27,948 nucleotides of DNA from Prevotellaceae bacterium (GCA_019420585.1 JAHZGX010000022.1:28045-55992), one strand, 5' to 3'. Counted from the stretch's first letter, positions 9,705-18,030 are shown. Translations and numbers: made by a program. Notes: generated from the letters alone by a model not told the origin.

Positions 9705-10049
9705 TTATTTTACCTTGGCTACGATGGCCTTGAAAGCCTCGGGATGGTTAACAGCCAGGTCGGCAAGAACCTTGCGGTTAATCTCGATTCCAGCCTTGTG
9801 CAGCAATCCCATCAACTGAGAGTAACTCAGTCCCTCCAGACGTGCAGCAGCATTGATACGCTGAATCCACAGGGCACGGAAATTGCGCTTCTTGTTCCTA
9901 CGGTCACGGAAAGCGTAGGTCAGACCCTTTTCCCAAGTGTTCTTGGCAACGGTCCATACATTCTTGCGGGCACCAAAATAACCTCTGGTCAGACCCAGAA
10001 TTTTCTTTCTCTTAGCTCTTGAAGCTACATGATTTACTGATCTTGGCAT
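9705..10049 (-). CDS. rplT: 50S ribosomal protein L20
   Basis: The 114-residue basic protein has the hallmark L20 sequence: MPRSVNHVASRAKRKKILGL at the N-terminus, then RGYFGARKN, YAFRDRRNKKRNFRALWIQR and INAAARLEGLSYSQLM. L20 binds 23S rRNA early in 50S assembly and, in E. coli and B. subtilis, also represses its own operon. It is the last gene of infC-rpmI-rplT, 107 bases after rpmI, with a folded-looking leader in between. Length and sequence are normal. Confidence 0.98.
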   Translation of the reverse strand: MPRSVNHVASRAKRKKILGLTRGYFGARKNVWTVAKNTWEKGLTYAFRDRRNKKRNFRALWIQRINAAARLEGLSYSQLMGLLHKAGIEINRKVLADLAVNHPEAFKAIVAKVK

Positions 10050-10068
10050 AATTTTTCTTTTTTGAAAG

Positions 10069-10104
10069 CCAGCGCCGTCTATCGTTGGACGAACTTCGTG
10101 CTGG
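10069..10104 (-). promoter_or_regulatory. Candidate structured leader upstream of rplT
   Basis: Between rpmI and rplT the transcript can form a nested stem: CCAGC/GCTGG outside and CGTC/GACG inside. An overlapping inverted repeat ACGAAGTTCGT offers an alternative fold. Because L20 autoregulates through mRNA structures in other phyla, this is a plausible control site, but nothing here proves it. Confidence 0.35.
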
Positions 10105-10156
10105 GCATCCGGTTAAATACTTAAGTGAAAACTATATCTTGGCCTTTGAATGACTG

Positions 10157-10354
10157 TTAACGCTTGCAGAGGAGGTCACGCACCTGCTTCATGTTCTCCG
10201 TGACAACAATGTCACTGTGGTCAAGGTTACGCTTCTGCTTCTTGGTCTTCTTGGTCAGGATGTGGCTGTGGTATGCGTGATGACGCTTTACCTTGCCTGT
10301 ACCGGTGAATGAGAATCTCTTCTTTGCACCAGAATTAGTCTTAACTTTTGGCAT
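10157..10354 (-). CDS. rpmI: 50S ribosomal protein L35
   Basis: This 65-residue, strongly basic protein begins MPKVKTNSGAKKRFSFTGTG and continues with KVKRHHAYHSHILTKKTKKQ, typical of L35. It is a small 23S-rRNA-binding protein of the large subunit. It sits between infC and rplT, the classic IF3-L35-L20 order, with 110 bases separating it from infC. Confidence 0.98.
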   Translation of the reverse strand: MPKVKTNSGAKKRFSFTGTGKVKRHHAYHSHILTKKTKKQKRNLDHSDIVVTENMKQVRDLLCKR

Positions 10355-10388
10355 AATTGTTTTTATTTGTTTGTTGTTTATTTATCAA

Positions 10389-10418
10389 GCGTGGCAACGC
10401 ATATACCAGGCGTTACGC
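10389..10418 (-). promoter_or_regulatory. Candidate structured leader upstream of rpmI
   Basis: In the infC-rpmI spacer the transcript can form a 9-pair stem (GCGT plus AACGC pairing with GCGTT plus ACGC, with a 3-base bulge GCC) around a 9-base loop, 35 bases before the rpmI start. A shorter hairpin (TTCCC TGAA GGGAA, 10450-10463) follows the infC stop without a U-tract. A role in translational control is inference from the known regulation of this operon elsewhere. Confidence 0.35.
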
Positions 10419-10464
10419 ACTACCCTTTTGCTATTCTCTTTTCCGCACTTTCCCTTCAGGGAAC

Positions 10465-11130
10465 TCAGTCATCGAAATTTTCTCCCTCCACTTTGGGGCC
10501 GGTGTATTCCTTGCGTGCCTTCTGCTGGGGAGCCTTCTTCTCACGCGGTGTTTCCTCTGCGGGCTGTTCTGTCAACGTTGATTCAAGCACCTTCTTGGCA
10601 TTCTGGGGTTGCTTCTTGGGAGCGATGAACATAATCATGCGCTTTCCTTCAAGTTGTGGCATCTGCTCCACCTTTCCGTAATCTTCCAGGTCAGCGGCGA
10701 AACGCAGGAGCAACACCTCTCCCTGCTCTTTGAACAGGATGCTTCGTCCCTTAAAGAAGACAAACGCCTTCACCTTGTCTCCATTAGAGAGAAAACCCTT
10801 GGCATGCTTCAACTTGAACTCATAGTCATGGTCGTCTGTCTGGGGTCCGAAACGGATTTCCTTGACATCCACCTTGACCTGCTTGGCCTTCATCTCCTTC
10901 TGGTGCTTCTTTTGCTGATAGAGGAACTTGCTGTAGTCTATCAGACGGCATACAGGAGGCTGAGCGTTGGGCGATATCTCCACAAGATCCACTCCTTTCT
11001 GCTCTGCCATGTGAAGTGCATTACGGGTGGATACAACGGTGGACTCTATGCCCTCACCGACTATACGTACCTCACGCACGCGAATCTGTTCGTTTACTCG
11101 ATACTGCTGCTTAGCGTTGTCTTTCTTCAT
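10465..11130 (-). CDS. infC: Translation initiation factor IF-3
   Basis: IF-3 binds the 30S subunit, keeps it apart from 50S and checks the initiator tRNA and start codon. The N-domain shows YRVNEQIRVREVRIVGE and VDLVEISPNAQPPVCRLIDY, the linker is Lys-rich, and the C-domain shows KEIRFGPQTDDHDYEFKLKHA and GRSILFKEQGEVLLL. The start chosen is ATG at 11130 (MKKDNAKQQYRVNEQ), giving 221 residues; a TTG four codons upstream is also open but less likely. A charged tail (PREKKAPQQKARKEY...) extends beyond the C-domain, as in other Bacteroidetes IF-3 proteins. It follows thrS by 25 bases and probably shares its transcript. Confidence 0.97.
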   Translation of the reverse strand: MKKDNAKQQYRVNEQIRVREVRIVGEGIESTVVSTRNALHMAEQKGVDLVEISPNAQPPVCRLIDYSKFLYQQKKHQKEMKAKQVKVDVKEIRFGPQTDDHDYEFKLKHAKGFLSNGDKVKAFVFFKGRSILFKEQGEVLLLRFAADLEDYGKVEQMPQLEGKRMIMFIAPKKQPQNAKKVLESTLTEQPAEETPREKKAPQQKARKEYTGPKVEGENFDD

Positions 11131-11155
11131 CAATAACGTCAAAAACGGTGCAAAT

Positions 11156-13099
11156 TTAATACTTTTCCGTCATACGGCGCACCTCATCGTTGATTTTCTT
11201 TGCAAAATCTTCGAATTTCATTGTGCCTTGCTCGCCACCGCCTTGCTGACGGAAACTTACTTCACCGGACAGTTGTTCCTTTTCACCCACAATGAGCAAA
11301 TATGGAGTATGCTTCAATTCGTTGTCCCTAATCTTCCGGCCAATCTTCTCGTTGCGATCATCCACGTAGGCTCTCACATCCTGGCTGTCAAAGTACTCCT
11401 GCACCTTCCTGGCATAGTCATTATACTTTTCACTAACGGGCAGGATGGCCACCTGGTCAGGGCAGAGCCACAAGGGGAAGCGTCCGGCTGTGTGCTCAAT
11501 GAGCACTGCGGTGAAGCGCTCCATGCTGCCGAAAGGTGCCCGGTGAATCATCACAGGACGATGCTTCTGGTTGTCCTCACCCACGTATTCCAAATTGAAG
11601 CGCTCGGGCAGATTATAGTCAACCTGTATGGTCCCCAACTGCCAGCGGCGTCCGAGAGCGTCCTTCACCATAAAGTCAAGTTTCGGACCATAGAACGCAG
11701 CCTCTCCCAATTTGGTGGTGGTCTTCATGCCTTTTTCGGCGCATGCCTCCACAATGGCATTCTCTGCGGCCTCCCAAACCTCATCGCTGCCGATGTACTT
11801 TTCCTTGTCACTGGGGTCACGCAGTGAAATCTGTGCCTCGTAATTGTCAAAGTCCAGTGCACCGAAGATAATCTGAATAATCTCCATCACACGGATAAAC
11901 TCGCTCTTCACCTGATCAGGGCGACAGAAAATGTGCGCATCATCCTGAGTGAACGAACGGACGCGGGTAAGTCCATGCAACTCACCACTCTGCTCATAAC
12001 GGTATACCGTGCCAAATTCCGCACAACGGAAAGGCAGGTCTTTATAACTGCGAGGCTTGCTGGCATAAATCTCACAATGGTGAGGACAGTTCATGGGTTT
12101 CAGCATGTATTCCTCTCCTTCCTCAGGAGTGTGTATGGGCTGGAAACTGTCCTTGCCATAGTGGGCGTAATGTCCGCTGGTCACATACAGGTTCTTGCCG
12201 CCGATGTGCGGGGTAATCACCTGCTGGTAACCGTAGCGCTTCTGTATCTTCTTCAGGAAATCCTCCAAGCGCAGGCGCAATGCCGTGCCCTTGGGAAGCC
12301 AAATGGGCAACCCCTTGCCCACTCTTTCACTGAACATGAAAAGTTCCATTTCCTTGCCAATCTTGCGATGGTCGCGCTTCTTGGCTTCCTCCAAGAGCGT
12401 CAGATACTCATCAAGCAATTTCTTCTTGGGGAATGTGATGCCATAAAGACGAGTCATCATGGGACGCTTCTCATCACCGCGCCAGTAAGCCGAACTCACA
12501 GAAAGCACCTTGCATGCCTTGATGGGAGCCGTGCTCAACAAGTGGGGACCACGGCAGAGATCGGTAAACGCACCCTGGGTATAAGTGGTGATATGACCGT
12601 CTTCCAGTTCCTCAATCAGTTCGTTCTTGTATGTCTGCCCACGGTCGCCGAAGAACTTCAGGGCATCAGCTTTTGATATGTCCTTCCTGTCAAGCGCCTC
12701 CTTCTTCTGTGCCAGTTCAATCATCTTTTTCTCGATATTGGCAAAGTCAGATTCGCGGATTACCACTCCCTCGGCCGGCATGACATCATAATAGAAGCCG
12801 TTTTCTATGGCAGGCCCTATGCCAAACTGCATACCGGGATAGAGTTCCTGCAATGCCTCGGCCATCAGGTGTGCACTGGTGTGCCAGAAAGCATGCTTAC
12901 CCTCGGGATCATCCCATTTGTAGAGAACCACATGAGCGTCTTCCATGATGGGGCGGTTCAGTTCCACCGTCTCACCATTCACGCCGCACGCCAAAACATC
13001 CTGGGCAAGACGCTGAGATATACTCTCAGCAATCTGAAGCCCTGTTACTCCAGCCTCGTACTCGCGGACTGATTCGTCGGGGAATGTTATCTTAATCAT
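11156..13099 (-). CDS. thrS: Threonyl-tRNA synthetase
   Basis: The enzyme charges tRNA-Thr with threonine in the cytoplasm. The 647 residues follow the standard plan. A TGS domain covers 1-62. The editing domain has H73 and H77 (HTSAH) and C182 and H186 (CRGPH), the same positions as in the E. coli enzyme. The class II core has C338, H389 and H519 as expected zinc ligands, motif 2 around FRCAEFGTVYRYE, and motif 3 with HRAPFGSMERF. The anticodon-binding domain begins near LWLCPDQVAILPV. All catalytic and editing residues are present. The gene heads the thrS-infC-rpmI-rplT run and has its own likely promoter in the 115-base gap upstream. Confidence 0.98.
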   Translation of the reverse strand: MIKITFPDESVREYEAGVTGLQIAESISQRLAQDVLACGVNGETVELNRPIMEDAHVVLYKWDDPEGKHAFWHTSAHLMAEALQELYPGMQFGIGPAIENGFYYDVMPAEGVVIRESDFANIEKKMIELAQKKEALDRKDISKADALKFFGDRGQTYKNELIEELEDGHITTYTQGAFTDLCRGPHLLSTAPIKACKVLSVSSAYWRGDEKRPMMTRLYGITFPKKKLLDEYLTLLEEAKKRDHRKIGKEMELFMFSERVGKGLPIWLPKGTALRLRLEDFLKKIQKRYGYQQVITPHIGGKNLYVTSGHYAHYGKDSFQPIHTPEEGEEYMLKPMNCPHHCEIYASKPRSYKDLPFRCAEFGTVYRYEQSGELHGLTRVRSFTQDDAHIFCRPDQVKSEFIRVMEIIQIIFGALDFDNYEAQISLRDPSDKEKYIGSDEVWEAAENAIVEACAEKGMKTTTKLGEAAFYGPKLDFMVKDALGRRWQLGTIQVDYNLPERFNLEYVGEDNQKHRPVMIHRAPFGSMERFTAVLIEHTAGRFPLWLCPDQVAILPVSEKYNDYARKVQEYFDSQDVRAYVDDRNEKIGRKIRDNELKHTPYLLIVGEKEQLSGEVSFRQQGGGEQGTMKFEDFAKKINDEVRRMTEKY

Positions 13100-13154
13100 A
13101 GATGTATGTATGAATTTTATATTTTCCTTGATTATCTATTTTTCTGTTGAATTG

Positions 13155-13162
13155 CAAAATTA
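13155..13162 (-). promoter_or_regulatory. Candidate -7 box for thrS-infC-rpmI-rplT
   Basis: The minus strand reads TAATTTTG, matching TAnnTTTG, 55 bases before the thrS start. The -33 region holds no perfect TTTG. The leader between it and thrS is AT-rich and I see no strong terminator-like structure in it. Confidence 0.5.
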
Positions 13163-13214
13163 CTCCTTTTTGCCGAAAGGGGACTTGATAACGATAAGTT
13201 TTTGGCTCTCACGT

Positions 13215-15203
13215 TCACTTTTTGTGAGTAGAATAATGTTTGATAAGGCTATATGCCATATAAAGTCCCAGTTCTCCTGCCTGGCTGAGGTCGGTCAGCC
13301 CCTGCTCCACTTGCCCTGCCAGAATGTGGGTCACTCCCCTGCTGTAATAGGCATCAGGGAATTTAGCGTCCACTGCCAGAGCCTTGTCAAAAAGTTGCAA
13401 GGCTCCTGCATAATCAGACAACTGTACCATGAGGCAGGCGGCATTGTACAACAGATAGGGTGAGTCAGGCTGCAGTTCCAGCGCACGGTTATAGTCCTGC
13501 TGCACCATCAAGTAGCCCAAACGTAGGTCGGAAGCCGATGCCATAGCCTTTGACACCTCCAATTGGGCAAACCGACACTGCGCCCTGAGCATCAGGCCCA
13601 CCAGCGAGGAAGGATCCTGCTGCAGGAAATCATTCATGTCGGCAATGGCATTCTCGAAGTCACGCACATGGTAGTAGTCGAGAGCGCGCCGCAACAGGGC
13701 TGCCCTGTCATGTGGATTGCGCTCTAAAGTCAACGTAGCCTCGGCAATGGAGGACATGTGCTTCTCCGTCTGGGCAGAATCCAGTCCGCACTCGCTGTTG
13801 GTCAGATGCAGAGTGAGGGGAAGTGCATGGCGACTGTTCAAATCCTCCACCTCCTGGCTGAAGGGGACATACATTTTGATGTCTGATTTCTGTGGATGAT
13901 AAGAGAGCACATATATAGGCTCCACCCTCAAGTCTGTCTGCCTGTTCTGCACATGTCCACGGTACTCGCTGGCATACTCGTTCTCCTGATGCTGCACGTC
14001 TTCCTCCACCAGTTTGTCATAGTCTTCAATGTCATGATCGCTCTTCTTCCTGGTACGCTTGTCATTCTTGTAAGTTCCCGTGGCCACCTGCATGCGTGCT
14101 TTGAGCAAAATAAACTCATCCCGCTCGGCACCATACACATCACCAATCTTACGTCTTATGGCTGCCCGCTTGCGATAGCCCTCCCAGAACTGCGGATAGT
14201 CACGTATGACCGCGCTGATGTCCCTGATGGCTCCTTTGTAATCGCCCACGTTATCAAGCAAGAGTGCGCGGTTATACAGGGCAATGGTGTTGTCAGGCTC
14301 TACCTTGAGCACGAAGTTGAAGTCCTCAATGGCAAGATTGTCCTCTCCCACGCTGGCACGCAAAAGCCCGCGGTTGAAATGTCCGAGATAGTTGTTAGGC
14401 TCTAGGTCAAGCGCGGCATCGTAGTCCGACATGGCCCCCCGCAAGTTGTCCTGGTTATAACGCGCCAGGGCACGATTGATGTAAAGCCCAGCCATTTTGG
14501 GCATCTGCACCAATGCCTTATCCAGTGAGGCTTCGGCCTGTGCATACTCGTGCCTGGATGCCTGAAACATAGACTTCATGCTCCATGCCTGCCCCCCATA
14601 CTCATCAAGTTCAAGGGCACGGTCAACCCACTGCTCGGCTCTCACACTGTCACTCTTGGCCAGTGCCACCTGCGCCTTCAAGGCATACTGCCCTGCTTCC
14701 TTCGGCCAATACCTTATCATTTGGTCAAGTGAAGAGTCAGCCTGTTCATACTTCTTCTGCTCCATCTGACAGAGCACCAGGTTGTGCCAACTGCCCTTGT
14801 CGATAGGTGATATGTGTATCACCTGCCTGTAGTCCTGCTCAGCCAAGGCATACTTGCCATGGTTGATGCGGCAAAGAGCACGCAGCATGTAATATTGCCC
14901 CATGTAGGGATTACGTTCGATGGCGCTTCCACAGTCAATCTCTGCTCCCTGATAGTCTTCTAGATAAAACTTGGCCAGCCCGCGATAAAAATATGCCTCA
15001 GCCTGCCATGGCTTGACATTTATCACAAGATTGAACCGCTGAATGGCCAGCACATAATCCTCATAATACAAGGCATTGCGCCCCATAAGCAGCACACGGT
15101 CGGCATTAATCTGCGACATGGCAGCAATACCAACATGCAACAACAGCCCCACTGCCAACATGCGCAGCAGAGGCTGTGGGAACTTGTACAACATTCCTTT
15201 CAT
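13215..15203 (-). CDS. Exported TPR-repeat protein of unknown role
   Basis: Starting at ATG 15203 (MKGMLYKFPQPLL), the protein has 662 residues; a TTG start 18 codons upstream is open but lacks the signal-like N-terminus. A hydrophobic stretch (LLRMLAVGLLLHVGIAAM) suggests a signal peptide or anchor. The rest is built of at least ten TPR helix pairs, seen as recurring A-x-x-D-x-x-x-A-[IL]-x-[LI]-x-P patterns such as LRGAMSDYDAALDLEPNN and NLAIEDFNFVLKVEPDN. A central non-TPR insert (around KNDKRTRKKSDHDIEDYDKL) is charged. TPRs mediate protein contacts; no partner can be named. It lies between def and thrS, 59 bases after def, which suggests cotranscription with the housekeeping genes. Confidence 0.9.
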   Translation of the reverse strand: MKGMLYKFPQPLLRMLAVGLLLHVGIAAMSQINADRVLLMGRNALYYEDYVLAIQRFNLVINVKPWQAEAYFYRGLAKFYLEDYQGAEIDCGSAIERNPYMGQYYMLRALCRINHGKYALAEQDYRQVIHISPIDKGSWHNLVLCQMEQKKYEQADSSLDQMIRYWPKEAGQYALKAQVALAKSDSVRAEQWVDRALELDEYGGQAWSMKSMFQASRHEYAQAEASLDKALVQMPKMAGLYINRALARYNQDNLRGAMSDYDAALDLEPNNYLGHFNRGLLRASVGEDNLAIEDFNFVLKVEPDNTIALYNRALLLDNVGDYKGAIRDISAVIRDYPQFWEGYRKRAAIRRKIGDVYGAERDEFILLKARMQVATGTYKNDKRTRKKSDHDIEDYDKLVEEDVQHQENEYASEYRGHVQNRQTDLRVEPIYVLSYHPQKSDIKMYVPFSQEVEDLNSRHALPLTLHLTNSECGLDSAQTEKHMSSIAEATLTLERNPHDRAALLRRALDYYHVRDFENAIADMNDFLQQDPSSLVGLMLRAQCRFAQLEVSKAMASASDLRLGYLMVQQDYNRALELQPDSPYLLYNAACLMVQLSDYAGALQLFDKALAVDAKFPDAYYSRGVTHILAGQVEQGLTDLSQAGELGLYMAYSLIKHYSTHKK

Positions 15204-15262
15204 CGGGACATTCGTCGACAACACATCATGCGGAAACAGCCCGGCCGCCTGCAACAATTCTC

Positions 15263-15820
15263 TCAGCGACGCAACTTGACCTTATAATTGCAGGAAAAAC
15301 GCCCCTTGGCTATGGCCTGCAGTTTAGATCGCGTCAACTGACGGCGCAACCCCTGCAGATGGTCCGTGTACACCACTCCATCCAGATGGTCAAACTCATG
15401 CTGCATGACACGTGCAAGGTAACCATCGACCCATTCATCGTGAGGCTGGAAATGCTCATCCAGATAAGTCACACGCACACGAGTCGGCCGTTTCACATTC
15501 TCATGGATTCCCGGAATGCTAAGGCATCCCTCCTCCATGGTTTCCATCTCCGTGTCGTCCACCTCTTCTATGTAAGGATTGATGAACGCATGCACGTACC
15601 CCTTATACTCCGGCATCTCCTCCGAAAGCAAATCCAGGTTGATGACCACCAGGCGTATGCTGAGTCCCACCTGCGGAGCAGCCAGGCCTATGCCCTCGCT
15701 CTTGTCCAGAGTTTCATACATGTCCTCAATCAGTTTGTCCAGATTAGGGTACGAACTATCAATGTCCTCGGCCACCTGCCTCAAGACAGGTTGGCCATAC
15801 GTATATATAGGTAATATCAT
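15263..15820 (-). CDS. def: Peptide deformylase
   Basis: The enzyme removes the formyl group from the initiator Met of new proteins. The start is ATG 15820 (MILPIYTYGQPVLR), giving 185 residues; a longer open frame to 15919 would overlap ruvX and adds unconserved sequence. All three family motifs are present: GIGLAAPQVG (43-52), EGCLS (97-101, with metal ligand C99) and HEFDH (H141, E142, H145). The C-terminal strand and helix follow as usual. It sits 71 bases downstream of ruvX and 59 bases upstream of the TPR gene. Confidence 0.97.
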   Translation of the reverse strand: MILPIYTYGQPVLRQVAEDIDSSYPNLDKLIEDMYETLDKSEGIGLAAPQVGLSIRLVVINLDLLSEEMPEYKGYVHAFINPYIEEVDDTEMETMEEGCLSIPGIHENVKRPTRVRVTYLDEHFQPHDEWVDGYLARVMQHEFDHLDGVVYTDHLQGLRRQLTRSKLQAIAKGRFSCNYKVKLRR

Positions 15821-15891
15821 GTCTATGTTTTGATGATTGGTGTGCAGAGGCCATGCGTGCCCCTCATGCTCTGCCGTGCATATCTGCCCAG

Positions 15892-16311
15892 TCAGATACC
15901 CTTGCGTCTGTCCATCCATCCCTGCAGGATGATGGTTGCGCTTATCTCGTCCACCAGTGCCTTATTCCGCCGCGCCATCTTGCCCAGCCCTCCAGCCAGC
16001 ATGGCCTGGTGAGCCAGCACGCTGGTGTATCTCTCGTCCCACATGTCTACTGGAATATGCGGGAATTGCTTCCTCAGTTTCTCGGCAAATGCCTTCACAC
16101 GCGGCAGATTATCGCTGTCATGCCCATTGGTCTGCTTAGGCAACCCCAGCACAAATTGCTCCACCGGCTCCTTTGCCACGTACCGACACAGGTAATCCAT
16201 CAGTTGAGAAGTAGGCACAGTGACCAGCCCTCCTGCTATAATCTGCAAGGGGTCCGTCACAGCCAAGCCGGTGCGACGGACCCCATAGTCTATTGACAAG
16301 ACCCTTCCCAT
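15892..16311 (-). CDS. ruvX: RuvX/YqgF-family RNase H-fold nuclease
   Basis: The 139-residue protein has the YqgF signature: an N-terminal strand with the first catalytic Asp (VLSIDYGVRRTGLAVTD), the strand FVLGLPKQTNG, and the segment PVDMWDERYTSVLAHQAML carrying the second acidic pair. The tail RRNKALVDEISATIILQGWM supplies the final Asp (VDEISA). Family members are described as putative Holliday junction resolvases and, in E. coli, are linked to 16S rRNA 5' end processing. Length is typical. It follows the SPOR gene by 32 bases and precedes def, an order seen in many Bacteroidales as far as I recall. Confidence 0.95.
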   Translation of the reverse strand: MGRVLSIDYGVRRTGLAVTDPLQIIAGGLVTVPTSQLMDYLCRYVAKEPVEQFVLGLPKQTNGHDSDNLPRVKAFAEKLRKQFPHIPVDMWDERYTSVLAHQAMLAGGLGKMARRNKALVDEISATIILQGWMDRRKGI

Positions 16312-16343
16312 GCGCTATGCCTTACGAAGGAAAGGTTCCTTGA

Positions 16344-16832
16344 TTACTTCTGATACAGCAACCATGCGCCGGGATATTGTCCTTCCAAGGTTGCACGGCT
16401 CTGTGCTGCCTCGCCCTTGGTGTCATAACTGGTAGCCACCACACGGTACATGGGCCCCTGAGATGTGGAAGCCTGCACCACACGGGGTGTGTAGCCTTTA
16501 CCCGCCAGAGTGCTGCTCAGCCTGGTTGCATTAGCCTTTACGCCGAAACTACCTACCACCACGCTGTAAGCCTTCAGAGGTGCGCCCGACACCAATTGCA
16601 CGCTCTCAGTACGCACGCTTACGTTGCTGTAATCCGTAGCCGGTTTTGTGTTAGTGGTCACAGGAGTCACGTTCACGTTGGTGCTTGTCTGGGAAGGAGT
16701 GGTGACAGGAGTAGTGGTCTGCGTAGCCTGAGCCTTCTCAAAAGCCTTCTTATAGGCACTCTCCTTGCTTTTGCAGGATGTCATGGCCAACACCATGCAG
16801 AGGGTTGTGCCCATCAATAAAGTCTTCTTCAT
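16344..16832 (-). CDS. SPOR-domain lipoprotein
   Basis: The 162-residue protein starts with a lipoprotein-like signal (MKKTLLMGTTLCMVLAMTSC), with Cys20 as the probable lipidated residue, although the lipobox is not perfect. A Thr/Pro-rich linker (about 36-72) leads to a C-terminal SPOR domain (about 85-160: AYSVVVGSFGVKANATRLSS, then PRVVQ, YRVVATSY and AQSRATL). SPOR domains bind denuded peptidoglycan, often at division sites. It is the first gene of the minus-strand run, with its own promoter-like box 60 bases upstream. Confidence 0.92.
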   Translation of the reverse strand: MKKTLLMGTTLCMVLAMTSCKSKESAYKKAFEKAQATQTTTPVTTPSQTSTNVNVTPVTTNTKPATDYSNVSVRTESVQLVSGAPLKAYSVVVGSFGVKANATRLSSTLAGKGYTPRVVQASTSQGPMYRVVATSYDTKGEAAQSRATLEGQYPGAWLLYQK

Positions 16833-16891
16833 AATTTTTGGAACTTGTTATGATTGATTTATGTTCTAATCTCTTTATTGTTCTTATGGCA

Positions 16892-16899
16892 CAAAATTA
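16892..16899 (-). promoter_or_regulatory. Candidate -7 box for the SPOR-ruvX-def run
   Basis: The minus strand reads TAATTTTG, a TAnnTTTG match. A TATTG lies 17 bases upstream in the -33 area, slightly short of the usual spacing. Confidence 0.5.
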
Positions 16900-16973
16900 G
16901 TTATTTATTGGTATATCCGCAATAGGTTTTGCCTAAAAAAAGTTAACTTCCGTCCTTTTTCGCCCTCATGCGT

Positions 16974-17004
16974 TTTGCAGAGCAAGGATAAAGGGGTATA
17001 TTTG
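16974..17004 (+). promoter_or_regulatory. Bacteroidota housekeeping promoter for the YtxH cassette
   Basis: TTTG at 16974-16977 and TATATTTG at 16997-17004 are exactly 19 bases apart, an excellent match to the Bacteroidota -33/-7 consensus. The start codon at 17042 is preceded 5 bases upstream by a strong AGGAGGAG Shine-Dalgarno, which is unusual among the weak sites in this window and points to efficient translation. Confidence 0.8.
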
Positions 17005-17041
17005 CAAGAAATAAGTGTAACCCTTAAAAAAGGAGGAGAAT

Positions 17042-17257
17042 ATGAAAGCTTTGAATTTTGTAATCGGTTTTATCAGCGGTGCCGCCATTGGTGCCACGTG
17101 TGGTCTGCTCTTTGCACCCGAGAAGGGAAGTGACTTGAGGGAACGGATAGCCGAAGTTCTGCGCAAGCGCGGAATCCGCCTGAACCGTCAGGAGATGGCC
17201 AATTTGGTGGATGAGATAGCCGAGGAAATCAAATCCTCACAGGAGACCGAAGAATAA
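17042..17257 (+). CDS. YtxH-domain membrane-associated protein
   Basis: The 71-residue protein has one N-terminal membrane segment rich in Gly and Ala (FVIGFISGAAIGATCGLLFAP), directly followed by the PEKGSDLRERIAE motif that defines the YtxH/gas-vesicle-protein-like family, then a charged amphipathic helix. YtxH proteins are general-stress membrane proteins in Firmicutes; the molecular role is unknown. The start is fixed by the strong Shine-Dalgarno. It begins a three-gene cassette, with 8 bases to the next gene. Confidence 0.9.
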   Translation: MKALNFVIGFISGAAIGATCGLLFAPEKGSDLRERIAEVLRKRGIRLNRQEMANLVDEIAEEIKSSQETEE

Positions 17258-17265
17258 ACTCACGC

Positions 17266-17655
17266 ATGCCTGAGAATACGCAGGCCGCAAGAGGCGGTCA
17301 GGACATGGGTGCGCTGGCTGAGGAGGTCAAGCGATACCTGAGGCTGCAGAAGCGTTACCTGGCACTGGATGCAGTGGAGAGGATGACACGGTTGTTCTCT
17401 GCCGTGGGAGTGACCGTGGTGTGCTTGATACTGGGTGCCATGGTGCTCTTCTTCACTCTCTACGCTTTGGCTGAGTGGGCAGGTGCCCTGCTGGGCTACG
17501 CCACCGCTGGTTTTCTCATAGTGGCGGCGCTGCTGGCGCTGCTGGCCATTGTGTTCTACAGCCACCGGCAGCAGTGGGTGGTACAGCCCTTGGCTCGCCT
17601 GATGGCCGGATTGTTCCTTGACGGAGAAGAAGAGGAAAGAGGGGGAAAGCAATGA
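17266..17655 (+). CDS. Holin-superfamily-III-like membrane protein
   Basis: The 129-residue protein has an N-terminal amphipathic helix (ALAEEVKRYLRLQKRYLALD), two closely spaced membrane helices (VGVTVVCLILGAMVLFFTLY and GYATAGFLIVAALLALLAIV) and a short acidic tail. This matches the Phage_holin_3_6/Holin-X type family, which is widespread in bacterial chromosomes away from phages. No endolysin or phage gene is nearby, so the name does not imply lysis. Its stop overlaps the next start (ATGA), so translation is probably coupled. Confidence 0.85.
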   Translation: MPENTQAARGGQDMGALAEEVKRYLRLQKRYLALDAVERMTRLFSAVGVTVVCLILGAMVLFFTLYALAEWAGALLGYATAGFLIVAALLALLAIVFYSHRQQWVVQPLARLMAGLFLDGEEEERGGKQ

Positions 17656-17915
17656 GTAAACTGTCAGCTGCCCCCGATGTTCTGGTTTCCATCAGAAAGC
17701 AAAAGAAACTGCTCAGGAAGGAAATAGCCACCTCGCAGACTGTGATAACTGATTCCGTGCGCACTTTGGTGTCGCCTGTCACCCGGATTGGGAACCAAGG
17801 ACGCAGCGTGAGCAGCCTGGTGAGTAGGGGAATGGCCATATTTGAAGGTGTACGCATCGGGCTACGCCTAATGAACTCCATGCGAATGCTTTTCGGAAGA
17901 AGGAAGCGCAAATAA
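17652..17915 (+). CDS. Small basic protein of unknown function, third in the YtxH cassette
   Basis: The 87-residue protein is rich in Lys and Arg, with basic clusters at the N-terminus (SIRKQKKLLRKE) and C-terminus (FGRRKRK) and a middle part of helical character (VITDSVRTLVSPVTRIG). I do not recognise a named domain. It overlaps the holin-like gene by 4 bases (ATGA), so it is very likely expressed with it. The basic ends could bind the inner membrane surface or nucleic acid; both are guesses. Confidence 0.85.
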   Translation: MSKLSAAPDVLVSIRKQKKLLRKEIATSQTVITDSVRTLVSPVTRIGNQGRSVSSLVSRGMAIFEGVRIGLRLMNSMRMLFGRRKRK

Positions 17916-18030
17916 GGAGTGACACACGCATCCTGCATTTACCGACTGGGCTAGTAGGAATAAGAGACGTGCACCTCACTGCCAGAAACTGTGCGGAACA
18001 ACGAACGAAAACGAACGAACAAGATAACAA

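Noticed and set aside
11131..11142. TTG start for IF-3 four codons upstream
   Set aside because: The ATG at 11130 begins the conserved N-terminus directly.
15821..15919. Longer N-terminus for peptide deformylase
   Set aside because: It would overlap ruvX by 28 bases and adds residues unlike the family; MILPIYTYG is the normal start.
17266..17655. Prophage remnant suggested by the holin-like protein
   Set aside because: No other phage gene, attachment site or integrase is present; this holin-like family is common in chromosomes.
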